A stretch of 43,925 nucleotides of DNA from assembly GCA_022825235.1 (NCBI GenBank), contig JAJDYI010000038.1, forward strand, positions 1 to 43,925, written 5' to 3'. Positions 26,004 through 34,882 of the stretch are shown one piece after another (position 1 is the stretch's first letter; every line of letters starts with the position of its first letter). The translations under genes and the position numbers were made by a program. The DNA is from Alphaproteobacteria bacterium. Its GTDB lineage: Bacteria > Pseudomonadota > Alphaproteobacteria > TMED109. The notes below the pieces were generated by a model, which saw only the letters and a list, made by a program, of their open reading frames with translations, did not search any database and was not told where the DNA came from.

Positions 26004-26207
26004 ATGGGACGCACCAACGTCGACATTGACGACGAGGCCTGCGCCGAGGTCATGCGTCGCTACCAGCTCTCAACAAAACGCGAAGCGGTCAATTTCGCGT
26101 TGCGCATGGTGGCGGCGGAGCCTCTCGGGCCCGACGAAGCCAGGGGACTCCGGGGATCGGGTTGGGAGGGCGACCTCAACGAGATGCGTTCCGGACGCGC
26201 GAAGTGA
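26004..26207 (+). CDS. vapB: VapB-type antitoxin
   Basis: 67 residues: MGRTNVDIDDEACAEVMRRY, then STKREAVNFALR, the DUF2191/VapB ribbon-helix-helix pattern (xTNVxIDxxLxxxxxxxxxxxTKREAVxxAL). An ATG at 25998 in the same frame is an alternative start. Its stop overlaps the toxin GTG by 4 bp (GTGA). It lies immediately after the truncated ATPase copy, between the two 867-bp repeats. Confidence 0.85.
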   Translation: MGRTNVDIDDEACAEVMRRYQLSTKREAVNFALRMVAAEPLGPDEARGLRGSGWEGDLNEMRSGRAK

Positions 26208-26596
26208 TCCTGGTCGACACGTCGGCATGGATCGAATTCCTCCGCGACACGGGCTCCAGCGTCTGCAATCGGGTCGAGGAATTGATCGAAAGCGAGATTG
26301 CCGTCTGTGATCCGGTCCGCATGGAGGTGCTCGCCGGCGCCAAGAATGAACGCCACCTGCGGGACCTCCGCGGTTTGCTCGCGCGGGCGATTCTCCTACC
26401 GATCACCCCCGGCGACTTCGACGAGGCGGCCGCCCTGTATCGTACCTGCCGCGGCGAAGGAGAGACCGTCCGGAAGCTGATCGACTGCCTGATCGGCTCA
26501 ATCGCCATCCGCGCCGGCGCGACAATGCTTCACAACGACAACGATTTCGATGTCCTGGCGCGGCACACGAGGCTGCGCATCGACGCCCTCGAGTAA
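26204..26596 (+). CDS. vapC: VapC-family PIN toxin
   Basis: 130 residues from GTG 26204: V-I-L-V-D-T-S-AWIEFLRDT, with D5, E41, D94 and D112/D114 as the PIN acidic set. The longer upstream frame from ATG 26162 overlaps VapB and is not family-like. The pair is complete and looks functional. It is bounded by the direct-repeat copies, so it was either trapped by the duplication or caused it. Confidence 0.87.
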   Translation: MILVDTSAWIEFLRDTGSSVCNRVEELIESEIAVCDPVRMEVLAGAKNERHLRDLRGLLARAILLPITPGDFDEAAALYRTCRGEGETVRKLIDCLIGSIAIRAGATMLHNDNDFDVLARHTRLRIDALE

Positions 26597-26641
26597 ACGG
26601 CTGGTCCCGCTCTCCCTCCGGAGTTCGCCATCGCCGTCCGG

Positions 26642-27508
26642 GTCGGGACGAAATCTCTCCGCTTCACCGCAATCGACTTGGTTGATTTTACGGATGGGAG
26701 GAAGGGGTTGTCGGTGCGAGGTGGCTGGGTCCCGTCATTGACGCGCCGCAGTTGTACTGACAGTATGTCATCATATTTCTTCGAAAACTGATGGCGACAT
26801 GGCGGCGACAACGTATCCCCGGCTGACGCGGCAGCCCCGGCAGAGCTTCTTCCTCCTCGGCGTCCGCGGGGTCGGCAAGAGCACCTGGGCGCGGGCACAG
26901 TTTCCCGATGCGCTGTGCATCGATCTGCTCGACGAGGCCCGCTACCAGGACTACCTCGCCGATCCATCGCTCTTCGCCGCGGATCTCCAGACCGCCCCGC
27001 CGGGGGGCTGGGTGATGGTGGACGAAATCCAGCGTCTTCCCAACCTCCTCAACGAAGTGCACCGCCACATCGAGGATCGGCACCTCAACTTCGCACTGCT
27101 CGGATCGAGCGCGCGAAAGCTGAAGGCAGCAGGCGTCAACCTCCTTGCCGGCCGGGCACTGCACAAGACCATGCATCCCCTGACCCCGGGCGAACTTGGC
27201 GACGACTTCGACCTTGAAGCCGCCCTGGATACGGGAACCATCCCCCTGGTCTGGGTCGCGGGCGAACGGCGCCAGGCGCTCGAGAGCTATGTCCGGCTCT
27301 ATCTCCGCGAGGAGGTTCGAGCGGAGGGGTTGGTCCGAAACCTTCCGGGATTTGCGCGCTTCCTGCCGATTGCCGCCCTCCATCACGGCCAGGTGGTCAA
27401 CATCTCCGGCATCGCACGCGACTGCGGCGTCGCACGTACCACGGTGCAGGGCTATCTGGATATTCTTGAGGACACCCTGCTCTCGATCCGTCTGCCCGCA
27501 TTCCAACC
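26642..27508 (+). repeat. 867-bp direct repeat, copy 2
   Basis: The partner of 25028-25894. It includes the upstream region of the intact ATPase and its first ~237 codons. The conserved upstream part suggests the ATPase promoter was duplicated too. Confidence 0.8.
26758..26770. promoter_or_regulatory. Palindrome upstream of the intact ATPase
   Basis: TGACA-GTA-TGTCA is a perfect inverted repeat 28 nt before ATG 26799. In repeat copy 1 the matching site is degraded. It may be an operator of this ATPase class. Confidence 0.35.
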
Positions 27509-27959
27509 GCGGCTACGGGTGCGGGAACGACGCCATCCGAAGCTCTACTGGGTCGATCCGGGCCTGGTCCGTGCGGTGAAGAAGCTACACGGACCGATCG
27601 CGCCCGAGGAACGCGGCGCGCTACTTGAAGGCTGGATCCTGCACCTCCTGCGGGCACATGGCGGTGAGGGTGGGCTGTATGACGAACTACATTACTGGGC
27701 CCCGCATCCGGCCAACCGCACCGAGGTCGACTTCCTGCTGCGCCGGGGAGGCGAGCTGGCGGCAATCGAGGTCAAGTCGCAGCCGCGATATCACACCGGC
27801 ATGCTGCAGGGGCTGCGCGTAATCGGGGAGCTCCCGGGAATGGCGCGACGCGTGCTGGTCTACGGGGGCCGGCGGTCCTTCCAAACCGGCGACGGCATCG
27901 ACGTGTGGTCCACCGACCGGCTGCAACAGGCACTCACCGAGAACGCTCTGTGGCCTTAG
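26799..27959 (+). CDS. AAA ATPase with DUF4143, intact
   Basis: 386 residues. Walker A is G21-VRGVGK-ST, Walker B WVMVDE (D75, E76). A GSSARKLKAAGVNLLAGRAL sensor-like segment follows, then a winged-helix segment (SGIARDCGVARTTVQGYLDI). The C-terminal DUF4143 part has NRTEVDFLLRRGGELAAIEV plus KSQPRYHTG, the E-V-D..E-V-K nuclease-like motif. It belongs to a different subgroup from the ATPases at 15581 and 22097. It is complete; a decayed partial duplicate precedes it. The biochemical role of the family is not established. Confidence 0.88.
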   Translation: MAATTYPRLTRQPRQSFFLLGVRGVGKSTWARAQFPDALCIDLLDEARYQDYLADPSLFAADLQTAPPGGWVMVDEIQRLPNLLNEVHRHIEDRHLNFALLGSSARKLKAAGVNLLAGRALHKTMHPLTPGELGDDFDLEAALDTGTIPLVWVAGERRQALESYVRLYLREEVRAEGLVRNLPGFARFLPIAALHHGQVVNISGIARDCGVARTTVQGYLDILEDTLLSIRLPAFQPRLRVRERRHPKLYWVDPGLVRAVKKLHGPIAPEERGALLEGWILHLLRAHGGEGGLYDELHYWAPHPANRTEVDFLLRRGGELAAIEVKSQPRYHTGMLQGLRVIGELPGMARRVLVYGGRRSFQTGDGIDVWSTDRLQQALTENALWP

Positions 27960-27995
27960 GTTGGGCCGGTGCGAAGGCGATTGTGTCAACCGCAG

Positions 27996-28238
27996 TCACG
28001 GCTGATCGGTCACATCGTGGAGCGCGTCCCGATCGCTGATATCGACATTGGGCGGTCGATCCCCCTTGACGGACTTCAGCCGCATGCGGAACGGCGCCTT
28101 ACCGTCACGCATCACCTCAATCCGTGCACGCAGAGCGTCTTCGACGAGTCTCGTCAGCGTGATCCCTTCTCGGGCCGCCAGAGCCTTGGCCCGGCGCAGA
28201 ACCTGATCGTTCAGATTGAGGGTCGTTTTCGTCACCAT
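27996..28238 (-). CDS. Orphan VapB-like antitoxin
   Basis: 80 residues: MVTKTTLNLNDQVLRRAKAL, then EGITLTRLVEDALRARIEVM. This is a ribbon-helix-helix antitoxin of the type that precedes PIN toxins. ATG 28238 is chosen because the family begins here; ATG 28270 would lie inside the palindrome at 28254-28270. No toxin follows: the next DNA downstream is the end of the convergent ATPase gene. A vapC has probably been lost. Confidence 0.78.
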   Translation of the reverse strand: MVTKTTLNLNDQVLRRAKALAAREGITLTRLVEDALRARIEVMRDGKAPFRMRLKSVKGDRPPNVDISDRDALHDVTDQP

Positions 28239-28253
28239 CCCGCCGTCGCATAC

Positions 28254-28270
28254 ATATGGCTCAGCCATAT
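28254..28270. promoter_or_regulatory. Perfect palindrome upstream of the orphan antitoxin
   Basis: ATATGGCT-C-AGCCATAT, 17 bp, ends about 15 nt before the antitoxin ATG 28238. It is a likely operator kept together with the antitoxin after toxin loss. Confidence 0.6.
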
Positions 28271-28801
28271 CATCGTACAAGAGGTACTGGCAGCGGTTTC
28301 CACGACAACGAAACGCAGCAGACCGAGTTGACACGCGAACGCGGTCCCAGCGCAATTGCACCGCCGTCCGCAACCAACACCACGGCGGTCGGGACACGTC
28401 AATTCCCGGCAACGACCGCACCAAAGACGAAAGCTACCGATTGCGTTCGGGGGCGTTCTGGAGGCTTCTCGGGGCACTCCTCGCCACCATCGAACCTCAG
28501 GAATGCCAGAACTACATGCGCAACTCTGGCGTTGGTTCCACCTATAGCGGAAGTGCTCGAGTCGTCCCGCGCCTTTCTCCCCGCTGAACGTCCGACGGCT
28601 CATGCCAGGCTGCCAGCAACTGCGCCCGGCACAATCCGGTGGCGGGCCGTCGTGAACGCCCTTACCAGAAACTGCCGGCCAGCATCGAATCAGGCACCCA
28701 AAAACGCGCCAACCCCGCCGGGGCACGGGTTCCCTTGAAGGAGCCTTTCATCAGGAGCATCTGGTTTGGAAGCGGACCATTTGCAGCTCCCAGCCCTTCC
28801 G
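28271..28801. other. Gene-free stretch downstream of hyuA
   Basis: About 530 bp. No frame shows a family match, and no clear terminator hairpin with a T-run follows the hyuA stop. It may be eroded mobile DNA at the island edge. Confidence 0.4.
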
Positions 28802-30964
28802 TCACCGACCGTCAACCGGCTTATCCCGTCGTTCGAGCACCAGGTAGCCCAAGTGATTGACCACGACCCGGAACCCGTCCGGCACCACGGTCGTGGTCTG
28901 GTCCTCGACGATGACGGCCGGGCCAACCACCGCAACGCCCCGGGCCAGCTCCCGGCGCCGGTACGCCGCCGCCGTCACGTAGTCGGCGCGCATCGCGTCG
29001 AAGAGCCGTCGGCGTGCGGCCGGCGCCGCTCGGGGGCCTTCCCCGGGCTGAAGTTCGGTCGATCCGCCGCCGCCTACCGACGAGGATGAGACCGCACCCC
29101 CTTCTGCGGAAGGAACGGCAGGCTCCCTTCGCGCTGTCACGGTGAGCGTCCAGCTCAGGATTTCGCGTTCCTGGTCAGGAAGGGTCCGGCTGAAGAGGCG
29201 CGCGTACTCGGCATCGAAGGAGCCGGCCAGGATCTCACGGTCCGGGGCCTCCAGGGCACGGACCGGGAGCGGCACTACGATCTCGTGCCCCTGGCCCACA
29301 TAGCGCATGTGAGCGTGCCGGGTTTCCCCGAGTGCTGCATCGTCTCCGGCCCCGGCCCGCACAACCGCCCGCGCCTCCGCTCGCATCTCCGCCAGCAGCG
29401 CATTCGCGGCCCCCGAATCAAACTCGGTCAGACGCATGTAGCGGCTTCGCACAACCTCGTACGACACCGCCGCCCGGAGCATTCCGATCGCGGAGCCGAC
29501 CCCGGCCCCGGTCGGCACGATCACCCGGCTGACATCGAGTTTCTCGGCAAGGCACGCCGCGTGCAGCGGCGCGGCGCCGCCAAACGCGATCATCGTCCGG
29601 ACGGAGATGTCCTTCCCCCACTCGATGGCATGCACGCGAGCGGCATTCGCCATGTTCTCGTCCACGACCTCGGAAATGGCAAGCGCCGCCTCCGGATCGG
29701 CGAGCTCAAGCGGCCGCCCCACCGCACGGTTGATCGACTCTGCCGCACGATCCGGGGCCAGCGGCAACGAACCACCTGCGAAATCCGCCGGATCGATGCG
29801 TCCCAGTACCACGTCCGCGTCGGTCACTGTCGGCCGCATGCCGCCTCGGCCGTAGCAGGCCGGGCCCGGGTCGGCGCCGGCGCTCGCCGGGCCCACGTGG
29901 AGGCGGCCCATCGCGTCGACGTCGGCAATCGAGCCGCCGCCGGCACCGATCTCGACCATTTCGATGGCGGGAACGCGGACCGGCAAGCCGCTCCCCTTGA
30001 GGTTGCGATAGGCGCGGGCGACCTCGAACGTGCGGGTCGCCTGCGGCTGGAACGCATCGATCAGGGCGAGCTTGGCGGTCGTTCCCCCCATGTCGAAGGA
30101 GAGCGCGTTCTCGCAGTCGCACTCGCGGGCGATCTCCGCAGCCAGGATCGCGCCGCCGGCAGGGCCCGATTCGACCAGGCGAATGGGAAATCGGGTCGCG
30201 ATCTCGAGCGTGGTGAGCCCGCCGCCCGAGGTCATGAGAAGCAGCGGGCAGCCGAATCCGAGATCGCGGAGCGCCGCGGCGAGGCGCGCCAGGTACCCCG
30301 ACATCCGCGGCTGGACATAGGCGTTGGCGCAGGCCGTGGACTGGCGCTCGTACTCCCGGATCTCGGGGCACACTTCGCTCGACAGCGTAACGGGAAGGTC
30401 CGGCAGGGCGTCCCGGAGAATCTCGCCGACGCGATGTTCGTGGGCGGGGTTCGCGTAGGCATGGAGCAGGCCGACCGCCACCGCCTTGATCTCGTGCTGC
30501 TCGAAACGCGGCAGGAGGGCACGAACGGTGTCCTCGTCGAGGGGAACCAGGACGCGGCCGGCATAGTTCATGCGCTCGGTCACCGGCCAGCGCAGGTACC
30601 GGGGCACGAGCGGCGCCGGCCGGTCGATCGAGATGTCGTACTGCTCGAAACGGTTCTCGAGCGCCATCTCGACCGAATCCCGGAAGCCCTCGGTGACGAT
30701 GAGCGCCGTCCTCGCGCCGGTGCGCTCGATCAGGGCGTTGGTGGCAAGGGTGGTGCCATGGATGATCAGGCCGACGGTGGCCGGCTCGACGCCTGCCTCG
30801 CGGACCGCCTGGCCGACGGCCGCGACCACCGCCTCCTCGGGCGCGGACGGCGTGGTCAGCACCTTGGCGGTGACCACCCGGCCGTCATCGAGCTCGAGCG
30901 CGACGTCGGTGAAGGTCCCGCCGACGTCCACGGCGATCCGGCGATTCGGTTGGTTGTCAGTCAC
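28802..30964 (-). CDS. hyuA: Hydantoinase A / 5-oxoprolinase-type subunit (HyuA)
   Basis: 720 residues, starting at GTG 30964. The N-terminal nucleotide-binding motif is RIAVDVGGTFTDVALE (about 9-24). The HGTTLATNALIERTGA block follows, then ALSFDMGGTTAKLALID and VEIGAGGGSIADVDAMGRLH, and a C-terminal segment around GPAVIVEDQTTTVVPDGF, all typical of HyuA. It partners with HyuB to hydrolyse cyclic amides with ATP. An insertion of low-complexity Ser/Gly sequence (SSSSVGGGGS) lies near residue 640. hyuB, normally next downstream, is 9.6 kb away. Confidence 0.92.
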   Translation of the reverse strand: MTDNQPNRRIAVDVGGTFTDVALELDDGRVVTAKVLTTPSAPEEAVVAAVGQAVREAGVEPATVGLIIHGTTLATNALIERTGARTALIVTEGFRDSVEMALENRFEQYDISIDRPAPLVPRYLRWPVTERMNYAGRVLVPLDEDTVRALLPRFEQHEIKAVAVGLLHAYANPAHEHRVGEILRDALPDLPVTLSSEVCPEIREYERQSTACANAYVQPRMSGYLARLAAALRDLGFGCPLLLMTSGGGLTTLEIATRFPIRLVESGPAGGAILAAEIARECDCENALSFDMGGTTAKLALIDAFQPQATRTFEVARAYRNLKGSGLPVRVPAIEMVEIGAGGGSIADVDAMGRLHVGPASAGADPGPACYGRGGMRPTVTDADVVLGRIDPADFAGGSLPLAPDRAAESINRAVGRPLELADPEAALAISEVVDENMANAARVHAIEWGKDISVRTMIAFGGAAPLHAACLAEKLDVSRVIVPTGAGVGSAIGMLRAAVSYEVVRSRYMRLTEFDSGAANALLAEMRAEARAVVRAGAGDDAALGETRHAHMRYVGQGHEIVVPLPVRALEAPDREILAGSFDAEYARLFSRTLPDQEREILSWTLTVTARREPAVPSAEGGAVSSSSVGGGGSTELQPGEGPRAAPAARRRLFDAMRADYVTAAAYRRRELARGVAVVGPAVIVEDQTTTVVPDGFRVVVNHLGYLVLERRDKPVDGR

Positions 30965-31099
30965 GCACCTGCCACCGATCGGTTTCCGCGCTCTCGGACA
31001 CCCGGGTGCTCAGCTCACGCCGGCCGCTCGACAGGCCAGCCGAGAGGGTAGGCGGCCGGCGCGGCGCGGCGGCGACCGCCGCGCCATACGGGCGCCATC

Positions 31100-31328
31100 C
31101 CCGAAACCATCCGCCAGTCCTCGAGCCGTGGCACTCCGCGCGTCTCCGTGGGCAGTGGCAAACTCGGTCGAGGTCAGGCAGCGTCGCCGCTTCCCGGAGC
31201 GAAATCTCCGATACCACGCATGGAGCCCCGGGATCGCCCATTCGGGAGCCTGCCGCTGGCCGGGGCGACAGCCGGGGCCGATCACTGGACCATTTGATCA
31301 GTGCGTCGGTATTCGGCAAAGCCCTCAC
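31100..31328 (-). pseudogene. VapC-type PIN toxin remnant
   Basis: GTG 31328 overlaps the upstream antitoxin stop. The frame reads V-R-A-L-P-N-T-D-ALIKWSSDRPRLS, then CVVSEISLREAATLPDLDRV, matching VapC (LLDTxALIWW..DDPRLS and VSxISxWEIAxL). The first catalytic Asp of LDT is Asn here. A frameshift near 31160 loses the rest; LPLPTETRGVPRL is readable in the next frame. The toxin is dead. Confidence 0.65.
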
Positions 31329-31564
31329 GGCGTGGCCGCTTCCCACTCCTCTGCAGCCAGCGCAGGCTCCACGATGTCTCCGACCACGGTAACTGAACGC
31401 TCCAGCCCCGCCTGCGGATACCGGACAGCAACGCTGCGTACCGGACCGAGTTCGGCCACCGGCCGACCGCGCTTCGGGATGACCACGCGCTCTCCGGTAG
31501 CAGAGACGTGATCGAGGATGGCCAGGCAACGCGCCCTGAAGTCCGAGGCATTGATGGTTTCCAT
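31325..31564 (-). CDS. Phd/YefM-family antitoxin with a dead partner
   Basis: 79 residues, METINASDFRARCLAILDHV at the start and VVIPKRGRPVAELGPV as the Phd hallmark. ATG 31564 matches the family start; upstream in-frame sequence belongs to the preceding VapC remnant. Its coupled VapC is decayed, so it is an orphan antitoxin. It lies directly downstream of a second antitoxin/dead-toxin pair on the same strand. Confidence 0.8.
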   Translation of the reverse strand: METINASDFRARCLAILDHVSATGERVVIPKRGRPVAELGPVRSVAVRYPQAGLERSVTVVGDIVEPALAAEEWEAATP

Positions 31565-31640
31565 GTGACCAGTACTGGTGACCCGTCGTTTGCTGTCAAG
31601 CTGGACACCGCCGCCTTGGCCGTGCCGGCCCTGAGGCGGA

Positions 31641-31778
31641 TCAGCCGCGATTTTCTCCCTGCAGGCGGTTCGACGCCAGAGGCAAGCTCGCAAGCGCGTT
31701 CGTTTCGAATTTCGCTCGCGGTGCCTGGTGACCTTCGTTGATGAGATTGATGCATGTGTCCGTGTCAAGCATGAACAT
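31641..31778 (-). pseudogene. Truncated VapC: N-terminal 45 residues only
   Basis: The frame reads MFMLDTDTCINLINEGHQAP, then RAKFETNALASLPL, matching the N-terminus of VapC proteins coupled to AbrB-type VapB (MxMLDTDTCIYLIN). The first catalytic Asp is kept. The frame ends at 31641, before the other catalytic acids, and no continuation was found in other frames. The ATG overlaps the antitoxin stop (TGATG). Confidence 0.7.
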
Positions 31779-32041
31779 CAGCCGACCTTATCGCGCTCCT
31801 CAAGGGGCGGCTGTTGGCGCTGCGGCAACGATCCACGAGATTCGGAATCAAAGTAGGCCGCCCAACTCCTGCCGCGCGGGCGCAGTGTGACTCGGTCCCC
31901 TTGCTTGATCACTTCGACCTCGGAAGTCGCGAAACGGCACGCAGCCGGAAGGCGAACCGCCTGGCTGTGACCGCTCCAGAACACTTTGGCAATTCCGTGA
32001 TAATCGGGCGTGCCGGTCAGGACGACCTCCCCGCGTTGCAC
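31778..32041 (-). CDS. AbrB/MazE-type antitoxin (VapB-like) with a truncated partner
   Basis: The core is IAKVFWSGHSQAVRLPAACR, the SpoVT-AbrB swapped-hairpin DNA-binding pattern of VapB/MazE antitoxins, followed by VEVIKQGDRVTLRP. The frame opens at GTG 32041, but GGGGAGG lies 5 nt before an in-frame CTG. Family starts are close to AKVFWSG, so the exact start is open. It is intact, while the following VapC is truncated. Confidence 0.72.
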   Translation of the reverse strand: MQRGEVVLTGTPDYHGIAKVFWSGHSQAVRLPAACRFATSEVEVIKQGDRVTLRPRGRSWAAYFDSESRGSLPQRQQPPLEERDKVG

Positions 32042-32382
32042 TATCTCACGATATCTCGCTGCCGGGTGAGCTCAAGCGGAAAGAGACGCGGCATGGCGAG
32101 CGCAGACGCAAGTGTAAGTGCAGCCACCGCCTTCGGTTGCCCGGCGAAGGGCTGCTGGCCCCATGCCCCCAGCGCCGGGAACACCTGGCGGCCATCTGCG
32201 CGCTTGCGAGCGCTGCGCCGCAGCGGTCCACGTTCCAGCGCCATCCAGCCCGAGCCCTTCCGCAGGTCGGAGAGATGGCGGAACTCCATCTGGGGGACTG
32301 AGGCGCTCAATGGAGCGACGACTTTACCGATAGGTATCCTAAGCACCCTCGATTCCAACCCGCTGTTCAGGACTGGCCCGAG

Positions 32383-33348
32383 ATGATCAAGCGTCTTTTC
32401 CCCGTACTCGCCCTGGCATTGTGCGCCTGCCTGGGACTCGCCGGTTGCAACAGCCAATCGTCACCGGTGGCCGCGGATGAGGATCTGGGAGCGATCGAAT
32501 TCGGCCGGAACAGCTCGTTTGCAGGCGGTCACCTGGCAGTCTTCCTCGTCCTCGAAACCGGGGAGTTCCGCACGGTCCATTCCCTGACCGACGTCTACGC
32601 CCAGAGGCCGTTCGAGACGCCAATTCCGGGCCACGAAGGGACGGCCCTGACATTCCTGAAGGTCGACGAGAGCGGAACCAGCGTGGCCCATGCCGCGCTG
32701 AGCTGGGATCCGGAGGATCCGGGGGACTACCTGATGGCCGGCTGGTGGGCCGAATTCCCCGGGCAGCATCCGTCCGAGCTGTCGTTCGCCAACTCCGAGC
32801 AATACGCCCTCGTGGACGGCCCGGAGATGACCCCGTTGTCCCGGTCGCAGTTTCCTGCCGGCGGCAGCGCGTCCTACGTCGGCCCCGCCGGTGGCCTGTA
32901 TCGGTACAGCGCCGAAGACAGCGTGATCGACGAATACGAGGGGATGATCAACCTGCAGGTCGATTTCGCGGACCAGACGATCGAAGGCTGCATCGGGTGC
33001 CTGGGCGACCTGGTGACCAGGCGGGCGCATTTCAGCGAGTTTCTCGGGGAAGAGATCATCGATACGGAATCCCTGGTCCTGGACCATGAGATCCACCTCG
33101 GAGCCCTCGAATTCGACGAGCTGACCGGCCAGTTCTCCGGGGACGGGGCAACGGTGGTCCATCCCGACCTGGAGATTGTCGAATCGGATGGGGACTGGGG
33201 CGGACAGTTCTCCGAACGGCCGGACGTGGCCGGGCTGCCCCGGCTGGCGGCGGGCTTCAGCTCCGCGGGGTTCCAGGACGAAAACGGCGTCGAAGGGGTC
33301 TTCGTTGGAACCTTCGTGGCGTTGAGCCCGGACCTGCGCGAAGAGTAG
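32383..33348 (+). CDS. TbpB-like beta-barrel surface lipoprotein
   Basis: 321 residues. The N-terminus is a lipoprotein signal peptide: MIKRLFPVLALALCACLGLA, then G-C with the lipid Cys at position 22. The C-terminal half reads as alternating strands typical of a TbpB-like barrel lipoprotein: GGLYRYSAED, EYEGMINLQVDFADQTIEGC, LTGQFSGDGAT, and the final VEGVFVGTFVAL. The usual GxFxGP ending is not exact, so it is a divergent member. It is a candidate cargo of the Slam exporter at 40847-42241. The ligand is unknown. Confidence 0.65.
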   Translation: MIKRLFPVLALALCACLGLAGCNSQSSPVAADEDLGAIEFGRNSSFAGGHLAVFLVLETGEFRTVHSLTDVYAQRPFETPIPGHEGTALTFLKVDESGTSVAHAALSWDPEDPGDYLMAGWWAEFPGQHPSELSFANSEQYALVDGPEMTPLSRSQFPAGGSASYVGPAGGLYRYSAEDSVIDEYEGMINLQVDFADQTIEGCIGCLGDLVTRRAHFSEFLGEEIIDTESLVLDHEIHLGALEFDELTGQFSGDGATVVHPDLEIVESDGDWGGQFSERPDVAGLPRLAAGFSSAGFQDENGVEGVFVGTFVALSPDLREE

Positions 33349-34446
33349 TCGTTGCGAAGCGGCAACCGGGCGAGCGGGTGCAGGTGTCCGCTGCCACACC
33401 GTGATCTGTGTTCAATTGCGCCAACTGCAGAAACCCAGGATGCTGGTTGGCAAGTCGCCAGCAACTTGATTCAGGGAGTGCTGACAACAAAGGCGGTCGA
33501 CGGCTCCCGCCCGGAAATCCGGCGGTCACCCGATCTGACATTTCGAACGATCGTTCCGAAAATTGCCCTCTCACGAGCTGGCACAAGGCCCGCGAGGGGT
33601 AGAGCCGCCGACCGCGACCAAAGCCCCTTCTCGTCCAGACGCCGCTGACCGTAGGTTGCCCGGAGCAGATCGGGAGGAAAACCTGCAGCCGATGCGTTAC
33701 GAGTCGGCTCCCGAGAAGGGTGGGTGGTCGTCTCGACAGAGACTAGATGTCCATTGGAGGTCGCTCCAGCACGCTAATGGTGTGGTCGCGTGCGCTATAT
33801 CATGTGCAATTTCCATTTAACACTACCGGATATAGAACGTCAAGACATTTGTACGCGTTGCGAACGTGTCATGTTCATGCCTCCCGAACGGAAGAAAACA
33901 CGGTCGGAAAAGCAGGGGAAACCCACGTAGGCGGGAGGTCGAGCGGTGTCGTCACCTGTGGTGACGGCGCGGCCACGTGCGGTGCGCGCGCTAAGCGGAT
34001 CGCCAGCTCACTGTCAACGAACGGGTCCGCACGTGCGTCAGACGTTGGCGTTCCTCTGCCGACGCGACGACAGGAGCGCACTGCCTGAGGCGGTCGAAGA
34101 GGACGCTTCCTTCCACACACAGCAAACAACTACGATGCAGGCGGCCCGACGATGGACGAGTCTGGTGGCACCAGCAAAGCCGTCGGCGGCAGCCGCGCGA
34201 CGGTCTCCGTGTCCGTCCCTGACTTACGGAACACCACGGCGACCCCCGACCGCATGCGCTGGACGGTGTACGGCTCGGGTCAGCCATCCACTCGCCCTGT
34301 CGGCCGCCAAGCCCGTAGTCGAACCAGCGTATCCGCGAGGGGTGTGCGCGAACGGCACACCCGAACTATTCGTCAGCTTCCAGCGAGCGCCCTCAAGCAG
34401 GCAGTTGATCTTGACTTGTCGCGCGCAATGGCTTCGTTCCTGCGGT
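33349..34446. other. 1.1-kb stretch without a recognisable gene
   Basis: Open frames on both strands lack family motifs. An AT-richer zone at about 33780-33860 looks promoter-like but leads into no recognisable gene. It is probably eroded accessory DNA. Confidence 0.4.
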
Positions 34447-34872
34447 TCATGCCGCTGTCCAGGGGTTGACGACGTTGACACCCGTGTCGCCAAAGTCTCG
34501 GACATTGCGCGTCGCCACCGTCATACGCCGCGAACGGGCGATCGCGGCGATCTGGCAGTCGACCGGTGCGACAGGCCGGCCGGCGGACCGGCGCCCCGCC
34601 GCGATGTCCGCGTACTCGCACGCCGCCTCTCTATCGAATGGCAGCACACGATCCCCGAAAGCGTCGCGCAGCATCCCTTCGATGTTCGCCAGCAGCGCCC
34701 GCCGGCGGCGGCCCGGCGGTAGAATCGCTGCGCCATAACGCAGCTCCGCCTCGCCCACCGCCGAAAAAAACAGATCTTCCAGGGGCCAGCCGGCTACCCA
34801 GGTCGCGACGGCAGGATCGCGCGCCTTGCGGATCAGCTCGGATACTACGTTGCTGTCCAACAGTATTGACAC
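34447..34872 (-). CDS. fitB: FitB/VapC-type PIN toxin
   Basis: 141 residues: MSILLDSNVVSELIRKARDP, with D6, E43, D105 and D126, and the ending ATRNVRDFGDTGVNVVNPW. This is the FitB subgroup of PIN endoribonucleases. It follows a FitA-type antitoxin by 10 nt. The frame is complete. Confidence 0.87.
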   Translation of the reverse strand: MSILLDSNVVSELIRKARDPAVATWVAGWPLEDLFFSAVGEAELRYGAAILPPGRRRRALLANIEGMLRDAFGDRVLPFDREAACEYADIAAGRRSAGRPVAPVDCQIAAIARSRRMTVATRNVRDFGDTGVNVVNPWTAA

Positions 34873-34882
34873 AGCTTAGGGC

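Noticed and set aside
25074-27506. Two long minus-strand frames of 309 and 272 residues that resemble each other
   Set aside because: They are antisense shadows of the duplicated ATPase; their similarity only reflects the 867-bp direct repeat.
29285-31051. Plus-strand 588-residue frame
   Set aside because: Antisense shadow of hyuA.
32041-32457. Minus-strand 138-residue frame between the AbrB antitoxin and the lipoprotein
   Set aside because: No motif recognised, and it overlaps the lipoprotein signal peptide; possibly eroded DNA, not supportable as a gene.
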